A DNA stretch of 64,000 bases, taken from Paenibacillus sp. FSL M7-0420 (lineage in GTDB: Bacteria; Bacillota; Bacilli; Paenibacillales; Paenibacillaceae). The stretch covers positions 3,472,001-3,536,000 of the forward strand of contig NZ_JBBOCJ010000001.1 in assembly GCF_038002345.1 (NCBI RefSeq), in the 5' to 3' direction. A model generated the notes under the pieces. It worked only from the letters and a program-made list of their open reading frames with translations. It was not told the DNA's origin and ran no database searches. Made by a program: the position numbers and the translations under genes. This document shows positions 51,909-61,209 of the stretch, in pieces (position 1 is the stretch's first letter; every line of letters starts with the position of its first letter).

Positions 51909-53333
51909 ATGAATACTGCAACGGAAGCAGAACCGGAGACCCAGCTGACCCGGCGGCTGGCAGAGAATGAACAGGTGCTGCGCGGAGTGTTTGCGGGCTG
52001 TGAGGATGTGGTGTTCCATCCGTTCCAGACGGTTCATCGTACTTCCGCGCTCTGTGTGTATTGTACAGGATTATGCGATACGGAACGGCTGGAGCAGCAA
52101 TTGCTGGCACCTCTGGAGCAGACCGGCCTTGCAGTTGAACCGGCTGTGGAAGGATCTGCTGAGGTTCCGGTCGCCTCGATTCACCAGATTATGACCGCTG
52201 AACAAGCCGTTGCAGCGATCCTGGACGGCGAAGCTGTGCTGTTGATGGACGGCCTGGCTTCGGGTAAAGGCTATCCGCTATACAAGGTGCCCACCCGGAC
52301 CCCCGAAGAACCGGCGGCTGAATCCACTGTCCGCGGTGCCCGTGACGGATTCACGGAAGCTCTGGCTATGAATCAGTCTTTATTGCGTATGCGGCTTAAG
52401 ACGCCGGCGCTGAAGCTGCACTCCAAGACTATTGGCGAGTATAGCCATACGAAGGTCACCCTCGCTTATGTGGAAGGAATTATTCAGCCGGGACTGGTCA
52501 CTGAAGTCAATAAACGGCTAAGCCGCCTGAATATCAAGGATGTGCTGGAGAGCCAGTATATTGAGCAGGGCATCATTGACCAGCCCTATTCGCCGTTTCC
52601 GCAGATGATTGCCACGGAGCGCCCGGATGTGGTGGTCTCCAATCTGCTGGAGGGCCGGTTTGCGCTGCTGATTGACGGGACTCCCTTCAGTCTGATTGCC
52701 CCGGTCAATATGTTCTCCATGCTGCAATCCCCCGAGGATTACTACGAGAACATTTACATGAGTATTTTTGTCCGCTGGCTCAGATACATCTTCTATGCTC
52801 TGTCGCTCCTGCTCCCCTCGGCTTACGTCGCCATTACCACCTTCCATCAGGAGATGATCCCCACCGTGCTGCTGCTGAGTATTGCGCGGGCGAGAGAGGA
52901 GATTCCTTTTCCGGCCCTGGTGGAAGCGCTCATTATGGAGATAGCCTTCGAGGCGCTGCGGGAGGCAGGCGTCCGGCTGCCGAAGCAGATAGGTTCCGCC
53001 GTCAGTATCGTGGGCGCGCTGATTATAGGCCAGGCTGCTACCACTGCGGGAATTGTCTCTGCACCGATGATCATTATCGTGGCCATCACAGGCATCGCTT
53101 CCTTCATGGTTCCGCGTTATTCCGCCAGTATCGCAACCCGTCTGCTGCGCTTCCCCATGATGATTCTGGCAGGCACGCTGGGGCTGATCGGCGTCATGCT
53201 CGGCATCATCCTGGTGGTCATTCATCTCAGCAGTCTGCGTTCGTTCGGCAGGCCCTATCTGTCACCGGCAGCTCCGACGTTCAGCAAGGGCTTGAAGGAT
53301 GTATTGTGGATCTCGCAGCCGCGGAGCAAATGA
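51909..53333 (+). CDS. spore germination receptor A subunit (GerA family)
   Basis: Inner-spore-membrane protein of 474 residues, the A subunit of a nutrient germinant receptor. The cytosolic N-terminal domain (to about 285; EYSHTKVTLAYVEGIIQP, YSPFPQMIATERPD) is followed by the membrane domain with about five helices (RWLRYIFYALSLLLPSAYVA ... IGQAATTAGIVSAPMIIIVAITGIASFMVPRY). All family landmarks are present. It begins a four-gene operon (A, B, C and a small D-like gene), with AGGGAGGGAG before ATG 51909 and 34 bases to the next start. Expression late in sporulation (sigma-G) is expected from the family; I did not identify the promoter. Confidence 0.94.
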   Translation: MNTATEAEPETQLTRRLAENEQVLRGVFAGCEDVVFHPFQTVHRTSALCVYCTGLCDTERLEQQLLAPLEQTGLAVEPAVEGSAEVPVASIHQIMTAEQAVAAILDGEAVLLMDGLASGKGYPLYKVPTRTPEEPAAESTVRGARDGFTEALAMNQSLLRMRLKTPALKLHSKTIGEYSHTKVTLAYVEGIIQPGLVTEVNKRLSRLNIKDVLESQYIEQGIIDQPYSPFPQMIATERPDVVVSNLLEGRFALLIDGTPFSLIAPVNMFSMLQSPEDYYENIYMSIFVRWLRYIFYALSLLLPSAYVAITTFHQEMIPTVLLLSIARAREEIPFPALVEALIMEIAFEALREAGVRLPKQIGSAVSIVGALIIGQAATTAGIVSAPMIIIVAITGIASFMVPRYSASIATRLLRFPMMILAGTLGLIGVMLGIILVVIHLSSLRSFGRPYLSPAAPTFSKGLKDVLWISQPRSK

Positions 53334-53367
53334 CGGCAGCCGGAGTTCACCAGAGAAGAGGATTCTT

Positions 53368-54471
53368 ATGTTGACTGACAAAGGGAAAATATCTGTTACC
53401 CAGCTGGCCTTTCTTGTTTTCCCCTCGATTCTTGCCACCGCTATCCTGTCTGTTCCCGGGATCACCATGCATTATGCAGGACATGATATGTGGTTATCGC
53501 CCATCCTGGGCTCGCTGATTGGAGTAACGGTTATAGGGATCTCGCTTGGACTGAACCGTCTTTATCCCGGCAAGACCATTATGCAGTCCAGTCTGCTGAT
53601 CGCCGGGTGGCTGCCGGGCAAGGTGATCGGGCTGGGTTTTCTGCTCTTTCTGCCCCATTTGAACGGCCTGATTATTCTGGAATACGGCGAGTTCATTGTG
53701 AATAATGCACTTCCCAGAACGCCCCTGCTTGTCATTATGGGGTCTATGGTTGCAGTCTGCGCAATTAATGTGAGACTGGGCATTGAGGTGGTCAGCCGGA
53801 CTGCACAGGTGTTCGTTACGCTGCTGGTGGTGATGCTCTGCCTGATCTTTGTGCTTCTGATCCGGGAGCTCCGGCCTGGCGAGCTGCTTCCGTTCATGGA
53901 GAATGGGCTGGTGCCTCCCATTAAGGGCGCGGTGGCCCCGGCGGCATGGTTCAGCGAATATATTGTGCTGGCCTTCCTGCTGCCCTACGTCAACAGCAAG
54001 AAACATCTGGGCCGGACGATGCTCGTCTCGCTGGTCGCAACAACACTGGCCATGACCGTGACCAATCTGTTCTGCCTGCTGCTGATGGGAGATCTGACGG
54101 ACAGCTTTGCTTTTCCGGTGATGATTGCTGCACGTTACATTACGATTGCCGATTTCTTGCAGCATATTGAGGCTCTCATTATTGCGATCTGGATCTTCGG
54201 GATCTTTGTCAAAATCTCTGTCTTTCTCTACATCTTCGCCACCTCAGCCGCCGAATGGTTCGGGCTGGACGATTATAGACCGCTGGTGATTCCGCTCGCC
54301 TTCGTAAGCATGGTGTTCTCTTACTGGGTAGTGACCGGCGCTGCGGGTGTGGCTGCGCTTATCAGCGCTTCGGCTAACATATACACAATGATGTTCCTGG
54401 TGGGGCTTCCCGCCGCAATCTATGGACTGGCCCTGCTGAAGAAGGGGCTGAAGCGTCTGAGCAGAGGATGA
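53368..54471 (+). CDS. spore germination receptor B subunit (GerB family permease-like)
   Basis: Integral membrane protein of 367 residues with about ten helices, of the APC-like GerAB family that binds the germinant. It begins ISVTQLAFLVFPSILATAILSVPG, typical of the group, and has the helix-loop patterns GWLPGKVIGLGFLLFLPHLNG and IWIFGIFVKISVFLYIFATSAAEWFGL. ATG 53368 follows AGAGAAGAGG; the longer frame from 53299 overlaps the A subunit. Germinant specificity is not readable. Confidence 0.93.
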   Translation: MLTDKGKISVTQLAFLVFPSILATAILSVPGITMHYAGHDMWLSPILGSLIGVTVIGISLGLNRLYPGKTIMQSSLLIAGWLPGKVIGLGFLLFLPHLNGLIILEYGEFIVNNALPRTPLLVIMGSMVAVCAINVRLGIEVVSRTAQVFVTLLVVMLCLIFVLLIRELRPGELLPFMENGLVPPIKGAVAPAAWFSEYIVLAFLLPYVNSKKHLGRTMLVSLVATTLAMTVTNLFCLLLMGDLTDSFAFPVMIAARYITIADFLQHIEALIIAIWIFGIFVKISVFLYIFATSAAEWFGLDDYRPLVIPLAFVSMVFSYWVVTGAAGVAALISASANIYTMMFLVGLPAAIYGLALLKKGLKRLSRG

Positions 54472-54489
54472 TTATAAGGAGGGAGGGCA

Positions 54490-55668
54490 ATGCGGGGCTT
54501 CAGAGCCATGATTATGCTTCTGCTGAGCAGTATACTGCTCAGCGGATGCTGGGACCGGACGGAGATTAATGACCTGGCGATCGTGCTCGCCACCGGTGTG
54601 GATTATAAGGACGGCCAGGCGCAATTGACGGCCCAGATCTTCATTCCGCGTAAAGGAGGCGGCGGCTCAGAGAGCGGCGGGGCAGGCGAAGGCGCAAGCG
54701 GAGTCACCATGGCCCGCACAGCTGAAGGAGTGAACATTGCGGAAGCCTTGAACCGGCTGCAGCGGAAGGTCGCCCGCCATATGTTCTGGGGCCAATGTGA
54801 GGTGATTGTAATCAGTGAAGAGGCAGGGAAGCAGGGGCTGCGCGAATTTGTTGATTTCTTCCTTCGTTATCCGCAGTTCCGCGAACACGCGTATATCTTC
54901 TCCAGCAAGGATTCCGCCAAGAATATTCTTGCCCTGCTGGACCCGCTGGAGCGCAGCTCCTCCGAATCCCTCCGGGAAATGGCAAATATGAATCTCGGCA
55001 CGCGTGTGACCCTGCTGGAATTGTCCCAATCCCTCCAAGGGGCCAGCGGTTCGGCCATCCTAACCCGTATCCTGATTGCTCCCCCGGAACCGAATGATGG
55101 TCCGAATGCGACGACTCCCTCACTCAAAGGGTTAAGCCTGTATAAGCAGGGCCGTTATACACTTACTGTCAAAGAACCGGTAAGCCTTGGAGTACTGCTC
55201 ATGATTAATGAGCTTAATAATGTTATTATGCCGGTAGCTCTGGAGGGGGAGGAGGGCTCCTTCTCGATTCTGTCTAAACAAATCACCACCATGCTGACTC
55301 CAAGCATCGTCAACGGGGAATGGATGATGAAGATCCGGATTGTGGCGAGTGGAGAGGTGGTCCTGAATACAACCGATGCCAACCTGACTGATCCGTCGAA
55401 GGTGATGGCGCTGAAGAAGGCGTGGGAGAAGAGGCTCAAGGAGGCTGCTTATCAGGCACTCCACATGTCGCAACAGGAGCAGAAGACCGACTTTTTCAGA
55501 TTCGCCGATACCTTCCGCAGACATTACCCGCAGCAGTGGAAGGCGAAGAAGGAGCAGTGGGAGGCTATGTACCCCGGGCTGCAGGTGGAGGTCTCCGTCA
55601 AGACGAGCATTACCGGGAACGGAAGAGCAACCGGACCCCAAGGCATACCGGAGCAATCGGCCAACTGA
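54490..55668 (+). CDS. spore germination receptor C subunit lipoprotein (Ger(x)C family)
   Basis: Lipoprotein of 392 residues with lipobox LLSGC (lipidated C20) followed by the hallmark CWDRTEINDLAIVLATGVDY. Mature protein has the three-domain GerC layout: FWGQCEVIVISEEAGKQGLREFVDFFLRYPQFREHAYIF in domain 1 and LKEAAYQALHMSQQEQKTDFFRFADTFRRHYP in the helical domain 3. It follows the B subunit by 18 bases with GGAGGGAGG as ribosome binding site. Confidence 0.95.
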   Translation: MRGFRAMIMLLLSSILLSGCWDRTEINDLAIVLATGVDYKDGQAQLTAQIFIPRKGGGGSESGGAGEGASGVTMARTAEGVNIAEALNRLQRKVARHMFWGQCEVIVISEEAGKQGLREFVDFFLRYPQFREHAYIFSSKDSAKNILALLDPLERSSSESLREMANMNLGTRVTLLELSQSLQGASGSAILTRILIAPPEPNDGPNATTPSLKGLSLYKQGRYTLTVKEPVSLGVLLMINELNNVIMPVALEGEEGSFSILSKQITTMLTPSIVNGEWMMKIRIVASGEVVLNTTDANLTDPSKVMALKKAWEKRLKEAAYQALHMSQQEQKTDFFRFADTFRRHYPQQWKAKKEQWEAMYPGLQVEVSVKTSITGNGRATGPQGIPEQSAN

Positions 55669-55714
55669 CGGAGGGTATGCCTGAATTCCAGCAACCATAC
55701 AAGGATGTGGTAGC

Positions 55715-55933
55715 ATGAAAATGGCAATGATCCTAACGATTCTGCTGCTGTCTGCCGGGATCATTATTTTTGAATTCCGGGGCAGTAAGGACAAGAAAGC
55801 CAGAAAGGTTATAGCAGGCATTACGTTTGCGGCGGCGGGGCTTACCATTCTTCTTTTATTTCAACCAGGCCTGCCGGGTCCTACAGAACTGGTGAAGCTG
55901 TTGTTCGGCAGAATCGATCTGATTATGAAATGA
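55715..55933 (+). CDS. small two-helix membrane protein, germination receptor D-subunit candidate
   Basis: A 72-residue protein with two hydrophobic helices (about 3-19 and 33-50) separated by a basic loop (GSKDKKARK). Position right after the C subunit, with AGGATG as ribosome binding site and a terminator 3 bases after its stop, places it in the ger operon. Small two-helix D subunits are known next to GerA-type receptors in Bacillus, where they modulate receptor function; sequence conservation among them is low, so the assignment rests on size, topology and position. Confidence 0.65.
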   Translation: MKMAMILTILLLSAGIIIFEFRGSKDKKARKVIAGITFAAAGLTILLLFQPGLPGPTELVKLLFGRIDLIMK

Positions 55934-55934
55934 A

Positions 55935-55975
55935 GCTTAAGGCAGCTCCTCCGGGGGCTGTCTTTTAAGTTTTTA
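55935..55975 (+). terminator. terminator of the ger operon
   Basis: CTTAAGGCAGCTCC and GGGGGCTGTCTTTTAAG pair with a short loop, followed by TTTTTA. It lies directly after the D-like gene stop. Confidence 0.8.
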
Positions 55976-55984
55976 CCAAATTCA

Positions 55985-55998
55985 TTTAAGCGATTACA
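55985..55998 (+). promoter_or_regulatory. cre-like site before the sugar ABC importer
   Basis: TTTAAGCGATTACA matches TGWAANCGNTNWCA with one mismatch (T for G), 73 bases before the first permease start. Catabolite repression of a sugar importer would be expected. Confidence 0.45.
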
Positions 55999-56070
55999 TT
56001 TTCTTATCTCCCCGGCTGACTATAATGAAAAACAGGAGAGCTCCTTAATACAGCCGGAGGGATGGGAGAA

Positions 56071-57021
56071 ATGAAAGCGGTTTTAGACAATCAGCAAGAT
56101 CAGATCGGATTAGTCCGAAGACATACCTTTTGGCTCAGAATCAGGAGGGACGCCCTGCTTTATGTCCTGTTGCTGCTGCCTTTGCTGTACATTGCCATTT
56201 TTAAATATGCACCGATTTACGGCTTGATTATGGCCTTTCAGGATTACAATATTTTTAAGGGCACGAGCGGAAGCGAGTGGGTCGGTCTCGATGTGTTCCG
56301 CTTTATTTTTCAGCAAGACAGCTTCTATCGTGCCCTCAAAAATACGCTGGTCCTCAATGTGCTGGATCTGGTGGCAGGCTTCCCGGCCCCGATTATCCTG
56401 GCGATTCTGCTTAACGAGGTACGCATGGCCCGGTTCAAAAAATTAACGCAGACGATTCTCTATCTGCCGCACTTCATGTCCTGGGTAATTATCGGCGGGA
56501 TTGTCTACCTGATGTTCTCGAACAGCGGGATGGTTAATCTTTTCCTGGATAGTCTGGGCCTGGCGAAGATTGAATTCCTGTCACAGAAGGCCCCATGGCT
56601 GGCTACTTATATTACTGTAGGGGTATGGCAGAATATCGGTTGGGGCACGATTATTTATCTGGCGGCCATCACCGGAATTAACAAGGAGCTGTATGAAGCG
56701 TCCGATATGGACGGCTGCAGCAGACTCCGCAAAATGTGGCATATTACACTGCCGGGCATTAAATCTACGATCAATATTCTGCTGATCCTCCAGATTGGCC
56801 GAATGGTATCGATCGGGTTCGACCGCCCGTTTGTGATGGGGAATTCACTGGTCAGCGAATATTCCGATGTCATCAGTACCTTTGTGTACAGAGTGGGCAT
56901 CAGCTCGGGAGACTTCTCCCAGGCAACAGCCGTTGGACTGTTCCAGTCTGTAGTAGGGCTGACTCTGCTGATTGGTGCCAACTATATTGCGAAGAAATTG
57001 GGTGAGGATGGGATATGGTGA
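56071..57021 (+). CDS. sugar ABC transporter permease (LplB type)
   Basis: Inner-membrane permease of 316 residues with six predicted helices and the EAA cytoplasmic loop (YEASDMDGCSRLRKMWHITLPGIKS). LplB/YtfT-group landmarks are the N-terminal LYIAIFKYAPIYGLIMAFQDYNIFKG and the C-terminal QATAVGLFQSVVGLTLLIGANYIAKK. ATG 56071 is favoured because GGAGG is 10 bases upstream, while ATG 56062 would have almost no spacing. No ATPase gene is present in the operon, so a shared MsmX-type ATPase is probably used. Confidence 0.93.
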   Translation: MKAVLDNQQDQIGLVRRHTFWLRIRRDALLYVLLLLPLLYIAIFKYAPIYGLIMAFQDYNIFKGTSGSEWVGLDVFRFIFQQDSFYRALKNTLVLNVLDLVAGFPAPIILAILLNEVRMARFKKLTQTILYLPHFMSWVIIGGIVYLMFSNSGMVNLFLDSLGLAKIEFLSQKAPWLATYITVGVWQNIGWGTIIYLAAITGINKELYEASDMDGCSRLRKMWHITLPGIKSTINILLILQIGRMVSIGFDRPFVMGNSLVSEYSDVISTFVYRVGISSGDFSQATAVGLFQSVVGLTLLIGANYIAKKLGEDGIW

Positions 57022-57920
57022 AAGCGTCAGGGATTATACGAACAAGACGGATTGGCCGGAAAACAAGTGTGGCAGATATCGCGATTATCGTCTTTATTGT
57101 GGCCTTGTCGTTCACCTGCATTGTTCCGTTCTTATATATGATAGCGCTATCATTGAGCTCCAACGAAGCGATTATCTCGCAAAAGGTAGCGTTATGGCCG
57201 GTTGACTTCACGCTTGAGACGTATAAGACGATTTTGAGCGATGTCGACATGCTGTACACGCTTGGCTACAGTATTGTGCTTACGATTTTTTACACGGCGG
57301 TGTGTATGTTCCTGACCATCTGCGCAGCTTATCCGTTAACGAAGAGACGGCTGTGGGGCAGAAACTTTATTCTGTCGGCCCTCGTCTTCACCATGTATTT
57401 CAGCGGAGGTCTGATTCCCTCCTACATTCTGGTCAAGAACCTGGGGATGATGGATACGATATGGAGTCTGGTGCTGCCGGGCGCAATGAGTGTATTTAAT
57501 CTGATTATCCTGAAAACCTTCTTCAGCTCCCTTCCCGAGAGTCTGGAGGAATCGGCGTCCATTGACGGGTGCTCGGATCTGGGAATTCTTCTCCGGATTG
57601 TCCTGCCCCTCTCGCTGCCTTCGATTGCCACCTTAAGCCTCTTCTATGCCGTAGACCGGTGGAACGGATTTCAGGATGCCTTATTCTATATTACCAAAAA
57701 AGAGCTCTATCCCATGCAGCTTAAGCTGTACCAAATCATCTCAGCCAACCAGCAGCTGGACAGCCAGCAGGGCGGCGAAGGCAGCATCGGCTCATTCATT
57801 GTGCCGGAGTCGCTGAAGGCTGCAAGCGTCATGTTCACCACCATTCCGATTCTGCTGATCTATCCCAAACTGCAGAAGTATTTCGTTGACGGTGTAATGA
57901 CGGGCGCGATCAAGGGCTAA
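57015..57920 (+). CDS. sugar ABC transporter permease (LplC/YtcP type)
   Basis: Second permease subunit of 301 residues; start overlaps the first permease's end by seven bases. Six helices, with the EAA loop LEESASIDGCSDLGILLRIVLPLSLPSIATLS and the characteristic end LIYPKLQKYFVDGVMTGAIKG. It should form a heterodimer with the preceding permease to import an oligosaccharide delivered by the lipoprotein encoded next. Confidence 0.94.
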   Translation: MVKASGIIRTRRIGRKTSVADIAIIVFIVALSFTCIVPFLYMIALSLSSNEAIISQKVALWPVDFTLETYKTILSDVDMLYTLGYSIVLTIFYTAVCMFLTICAAYPLTKRRLWGRNFILSALVFTMYFSGGLIPSYILVKNLGMMDTIWSLVLPGAMSVFNLIILKTFFSSLPESLEESASIDGCSDLGILLRIVLPLSLPSIATLSLFYAVDRWNGFQDALFYITKKELYPMQLKLYQIISANQQLDSQQGGEGSIGSFIVPESLKAASVMFTTIPILLIYPKLQKYFVDGVMTGAIKG

Positions 57921-58035
57921 AGCGGGTATACTCCGGGGAAAGGAGGGGGGCCGGCTGGCGAAAGTTGAAGCGGCCGGGGCAAGGAAGCTATAATCTGGAT
58001 TACTATCATGATAAGGTATGAAAGGGTGGTATACC

Positions 58036-59640
58036 GTGAAGACAGGCATCAAGAAAATATCGGCCGTTCTGTTCAGCACCGTGCTGCTGACAGGTGTTGC
58101 AGCAGGCTGCGGAGGCAATGACAAAGAGAGTAAAGAGTCCGCTGCGCCGGAGTCGTCAAATGCAGCAAAGTCCCCTTCTGATCCTCCTGCCAAACTGACG
58201 GTAGAGGTGTTCGACAGAGGGGTTCAGGGCCAGCCGGATTTGAATAATAATACCTGGACGAAATACGTCAATGAGCACTTCGGCAAGCCCAATAACGCCA
58301 TTGTTGAATATGTACCGGTTCCCCGGTCCCAGGAGGTTGATAAGCTGAACGTATTAATGGCTGCGGGCCAGGCTCCGGACATCTCGTTCACCTATGACGG
58401 GGCGCTGGTCACCCGCTTTGCCAAAAGCGATGGCCTCCACACGCTCGACGAGCTGCTTGAGAGCCAAGGCCAGCAATTGAAGGCATATCTCGGAGAGAAC
58501 GTTCTGTCTTACGGCCAATATAACGGCAAGCAGGTATCGATCCCGGGCAAGCGCACCCTGCTCGCCTGGAACGGGATGTTCATCCGTAAGGATTGGCTCG
58601 ACAAGCTGGGAATGCCGCTCCCGACCAATAGGGATGAGCTCTACAATACGCTGGTGGCCTTCCGCGACAAGAACCCGGGCAATGTGAACGGCGTCATTCC
58701 CTGGGCAACGGCGGCAGCCGGCATGAACTATACCTTCGGCAACCTGGTTCAATCCTTCTGGGGTCAGATGTCCGAGGAGGAATTCGTCACCACGCCGAAC
58801 TGGCTGAAGCCGGGCAACAAGGACGCCTACAAGTGGCTGAATAAGCTGTATAATGAGAAGCTGATCAGCCCGGATTTTGCCCTGGACAAAACCACCAAGC
58901 AGGCGGATGCCGATGTCACCAACGGCAAGGTAGGCTTCTATGCCGCCAACTGGGATTATCCGATGACCCAGAAAATCCGTGAACCGCTGAAGCAAAATGC
59001 GCCGGACGCCAACTATATTCCGATTGATACCTTCAAAAATGCCGAAGGCAAATACATCAAAGAGGTATATAATGAGAATGGAATATTCTCCTTCATCCCT
59101 AAAAGCAGCAAGAACGCAGAGCTGGCTATAAAATATCTGAACTGGATGGCGGACCCGGAAGTGATGTTCTTCCTGCAGTTCGGTGAAGAAGGCGTTAACC
59201 ATACGCTGAAAGACGGCATCCCGCAAGGGATTTCACAGACCGGCGAGAATATGATGACGAGTAATTTGAATATGGACTATACCGTGATTGTGAACGGCGC
59301 TGAGCTGGGCGATACGGAGAAGAACGTCAAAACCTATGCCGCAGCCCTGGCCTCCGGGGATAAGCAGTATGAGGCCCTCGCTATGGAATCCTACAAAATC
59401 AACACGACAGACGGCTATTCATCCTTCTATTACGGGGTGCCAAACGAAGCTAATATCAAATACGGCAAGACGCTGGGCGATATGAACAAGCAGATGATTG
59501 ACCGGCTGGTGGTGGCCAAGGAGGCCGAGTTCGACGCCTTATACGAGAAGCTGGTGAAGGAATATATGGATGCCGGCGGTAAAGCGGTTCAAGATGAGAA
59601 TGTGAAGAACTACAGGGAAGTTAAAGCGAATACCAAATAA
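58036..59640 (+). CDS. sugar-binding lipoprotein of the ABC importer
   Basis: Extracellular solute-binding protein of about 534 residues of the large LipO/YtcQ family. Lipobox LTGVAAGC gives a lipidated Cys near residue 25 and an Asn/Ser-rich spacer (ESKESAAPESSNAAK) follows. Mature domain: KLTVEVFDRGVQG, VLMAAGQAPDISFTYD, NGVIPWATAAAG and a C-terminal helical lobe. GTG 58036 is preferred, with AAAGGGTGG upstream; ATG 58018 has poor spacing. It is followed by a hairpin and then the YesN/YesM pair, a standard layout in Paenibacillus. The ligand is not identified; a GH43 gene nearby hints at arabinan oligosaccharides. Confidence 0.92.
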   Translation: MKTGIKKISAVLFSTVLLTGVAAGCGGNDKESKESAAPESSNAAKSPSDPPAKLTVEVFDRGVQGQPDLNNNTWTKYVNEHFGKPNNAIVEYVPVPRSQEVDKLNVLMAAGQAPDISFTYDGALVTRFAKSDGLHTLDELLESQGQQLKAYLGENVLSYGQYNGKQVSIPGKRTLLAWNGMFIRKDWLDKLGMPLPTNRDELYNTLVAFRDKNPGNVNGVIPWATAAAGMNYTFGNLVQSFWGQMSEEEFVTTPNWLKPGNKDAYKWLNKLYNEKLISPDFALDKTTKQADADVTNGKVGFYAANWDYPMTQKIREPLKQNAPDANYIPIDTFKNAEGKYIKEVYNENGIFSFIPKSSKNAELAIKYLNWMADPEVMFFLQFGEEGVNHTLKDGIPQGISQTGENMMTSNLNMDYTVIVNGAELGDTEKNVKTYAAALASGDKQYEALAMESYKINTTDGYSSFYYGVPNEANIKYGKTLGDMNKQMIDRLVVAKEAEFDALYEKLVKEYMDAGGKAVQDENVKNYREVKANTK

Positions 59641-59651
59641 GTCTTGAAATA

Positions 59652-59698
59652 CGGATAAACCACGAGGATGATTATAAGTGGTTTATCCGCATTTCGTT
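59652..59698 (+). terminator. terminator hairpin after the binding protein gene
   Basis: CGGATAAACCAC (59652-59663) pairs perfectly with GTGGTTTATCCG (59678-59689), followed by CATTTCGTTT. It may lower expression of the downstream regulator genes relative to the transporter. Confidence 0.7.
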
Positions 59699-59742
59699 TA
59701 CGGGGTAAGCCCAGATGAATTCACAGGTTCAGGAGGATATCC

Positions 59743-61209
59743 ATGTACAAGGTCATTATTGTAGATGATGAGTCGTGGGCGATTAGAGGGATCAGCAATG
59801 CCTTTGACTGGGAGCAGTATGGCTTTGAAATCTCGGGACAGTTCACAAGTGCGTACAAGGCGTGGGAGGCCATCGCCTCGCAGGAGCCGGATTTGGTAGT
59901 TACGGATATCCGGATGCCGGAGATTTCCGGACTCGATCTGATGAAGCGGGCCAAAGCACATGGAATAGATACTGAATTCGTCATTATCAGCGGGTATGCG
60001 GAATTTGAATACGCCCAGGAAGCGCTGCGCTTCGGGGCACTCGATTATTTCCTGAAGCCGCTTGATGTGGATATGGCCGATACGTTCCTGGAGAAGCTCG
60101 CCTTGCACTTCTCCCGGCGAAGTGCTGCGCGCAACCACCTCTTGCTGGATGCGCTTACCTCGGCAGATGAAGAAGAGATCAGGCGCTACCTTCCTGCCGG
60201 CTCGAATGCCGGGTGCTGCCGGGTGCTTGCCTTTCACTATGAGGAAGACAGGCCGAAGCCCGCCGGACTGCTGAAGCTGGACGGGCTGCCGGTTCAGTTG
60301 CTGGAAGTGGAGACTGGAACGAGCACCCTGCTGGCTGTTCTGATAACAGAACAAAAGAGTGAGCTGGAAGGAATCACGGAGGAATGGCCAGCTGGCGCCA
60401 GCAGTCCGGCGCTTCCTGTTGTGGGGATCAGCAGCATCGGCAGCGGGCTTAAGCAGATCAGCAAGCTGATCAAGGAAGCGGATCTCGCGGCCTCCAGAGT
60501 ATTTGTGGATGAGGTTTCCGGCGCCGTTCACTATAGTCCGAAGCTTCATCTGGTGAAGCCCTGTATAGATGAGCTGCAGACTATAGTTCATGGGAATCAA
60601 TATGACAGCATCGAGACATACACTCTTGGTGTGCAGGAATACTTCAGGCTTCATGAGCTGGGAATGAGCGAGGTTGTCTACTTATGGAATCAGGCTGTCG
60701 GACTTCTGATCAGCGCCTATCCGGAGGAACTCAGGGACATGGAGCTGGAATTCCTGAATTATGCCGAGCTGAAGGAGCGGTTCGAGGACCTGGAGTCGCT
60801 GTGCAGCTTCCTGCATGACGTTCTTACCGTGCTCCGGCAAGGGAATAGCCGTGCTTTGCAGGAAGGGGATATTCTATCCTGCTTCAACCGGATGGTCGCC
60901 TATATTGACCGTAATTATGAGCAGAAGCTGTATCTGAAGGAGCTGTCGGTCCAATTTTTCATCAATCAGGTGTATTGCTGTCAACTGTTCAAGAAGAATC
61001 TGGGCAAAACCTTCTCTGAATACGTGGCTGAGCTGAGGATCAGGAAAGCCCGCGGGCTTTTGAAGCAGACAGATCTGTCCATTGAGAACATTGCCATCCA
61101 GTCCGGGTATGTAGATTACTATTATTTCAATAAAGTGTTCAAGAAGCACTGCGGGATGACGCCCGCCAAATTCAGAAAAAGGGAAGCCGAACGGAGCAGC
61201 AGGCCATGA
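59743..61209 (+). CDS. YesN-type response regulator (REC + AraC HTH)
   Basis: Regulator of 488 residues. The receiver domain has D8/D9 (IVDDES), phospho-acceptor D55 (VVTDIRMPE) and K105 (YFLKPLD). A long middle region follows. The C-terminal AraC HTH pair reads LYLKELSVQFFINQVYCCQLFKKNLGKTFSEYVAELRI and IAIQSGYVDYYYFNKVFKKHCGMTPAKFRK. AGGAGG precedes ATG 59743. Its stop overlaps the kinase start by four bases (ATGA). It probably activates the upstream ABC importer and downstream GH43 gene. Confidence 0.94.
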   Translation: MYKVIIVDDESWAIRGISNAFDWEQYGFEISGQFTSAYKAWEAIASQEPDLVVTDIRMPEISGLDLMKRAKAHGIDTEFVIISGYAEFEYAQEALRFGALDYFLKPLDVDMADTFLEKLALHFSRRSAARNHLLLDALTSADEEEIRRYLPAGSNAGCCRVLAFHYEEDRPKPAGLLKLDGLPVQLLEVETGTSTLLAVLITEQKSELEGITEEWPAGASSPALPVVGISSIGSGLKQISKLIKEADLAASRVFVDEVSGAVHYSPKLHLVKPCIDELQTIVHGNQYDSIETYTLGVQEYFRLHELGMSEVVYLWNQAVGLLISAYPEELRDMELEFLNYAELKERFEDLESLCSFLHDVLTVLRQGNSRALQEGDILSCFNRMVAYIDRNYEQKLYLKELSVQFFINQVYCCQLFKKNLGKTFSEYVAELRIRKARGLLKQTDLSIENIAIQSGYVDYYYFNKVFKKHCGMTPAKFRKREAERSSRP

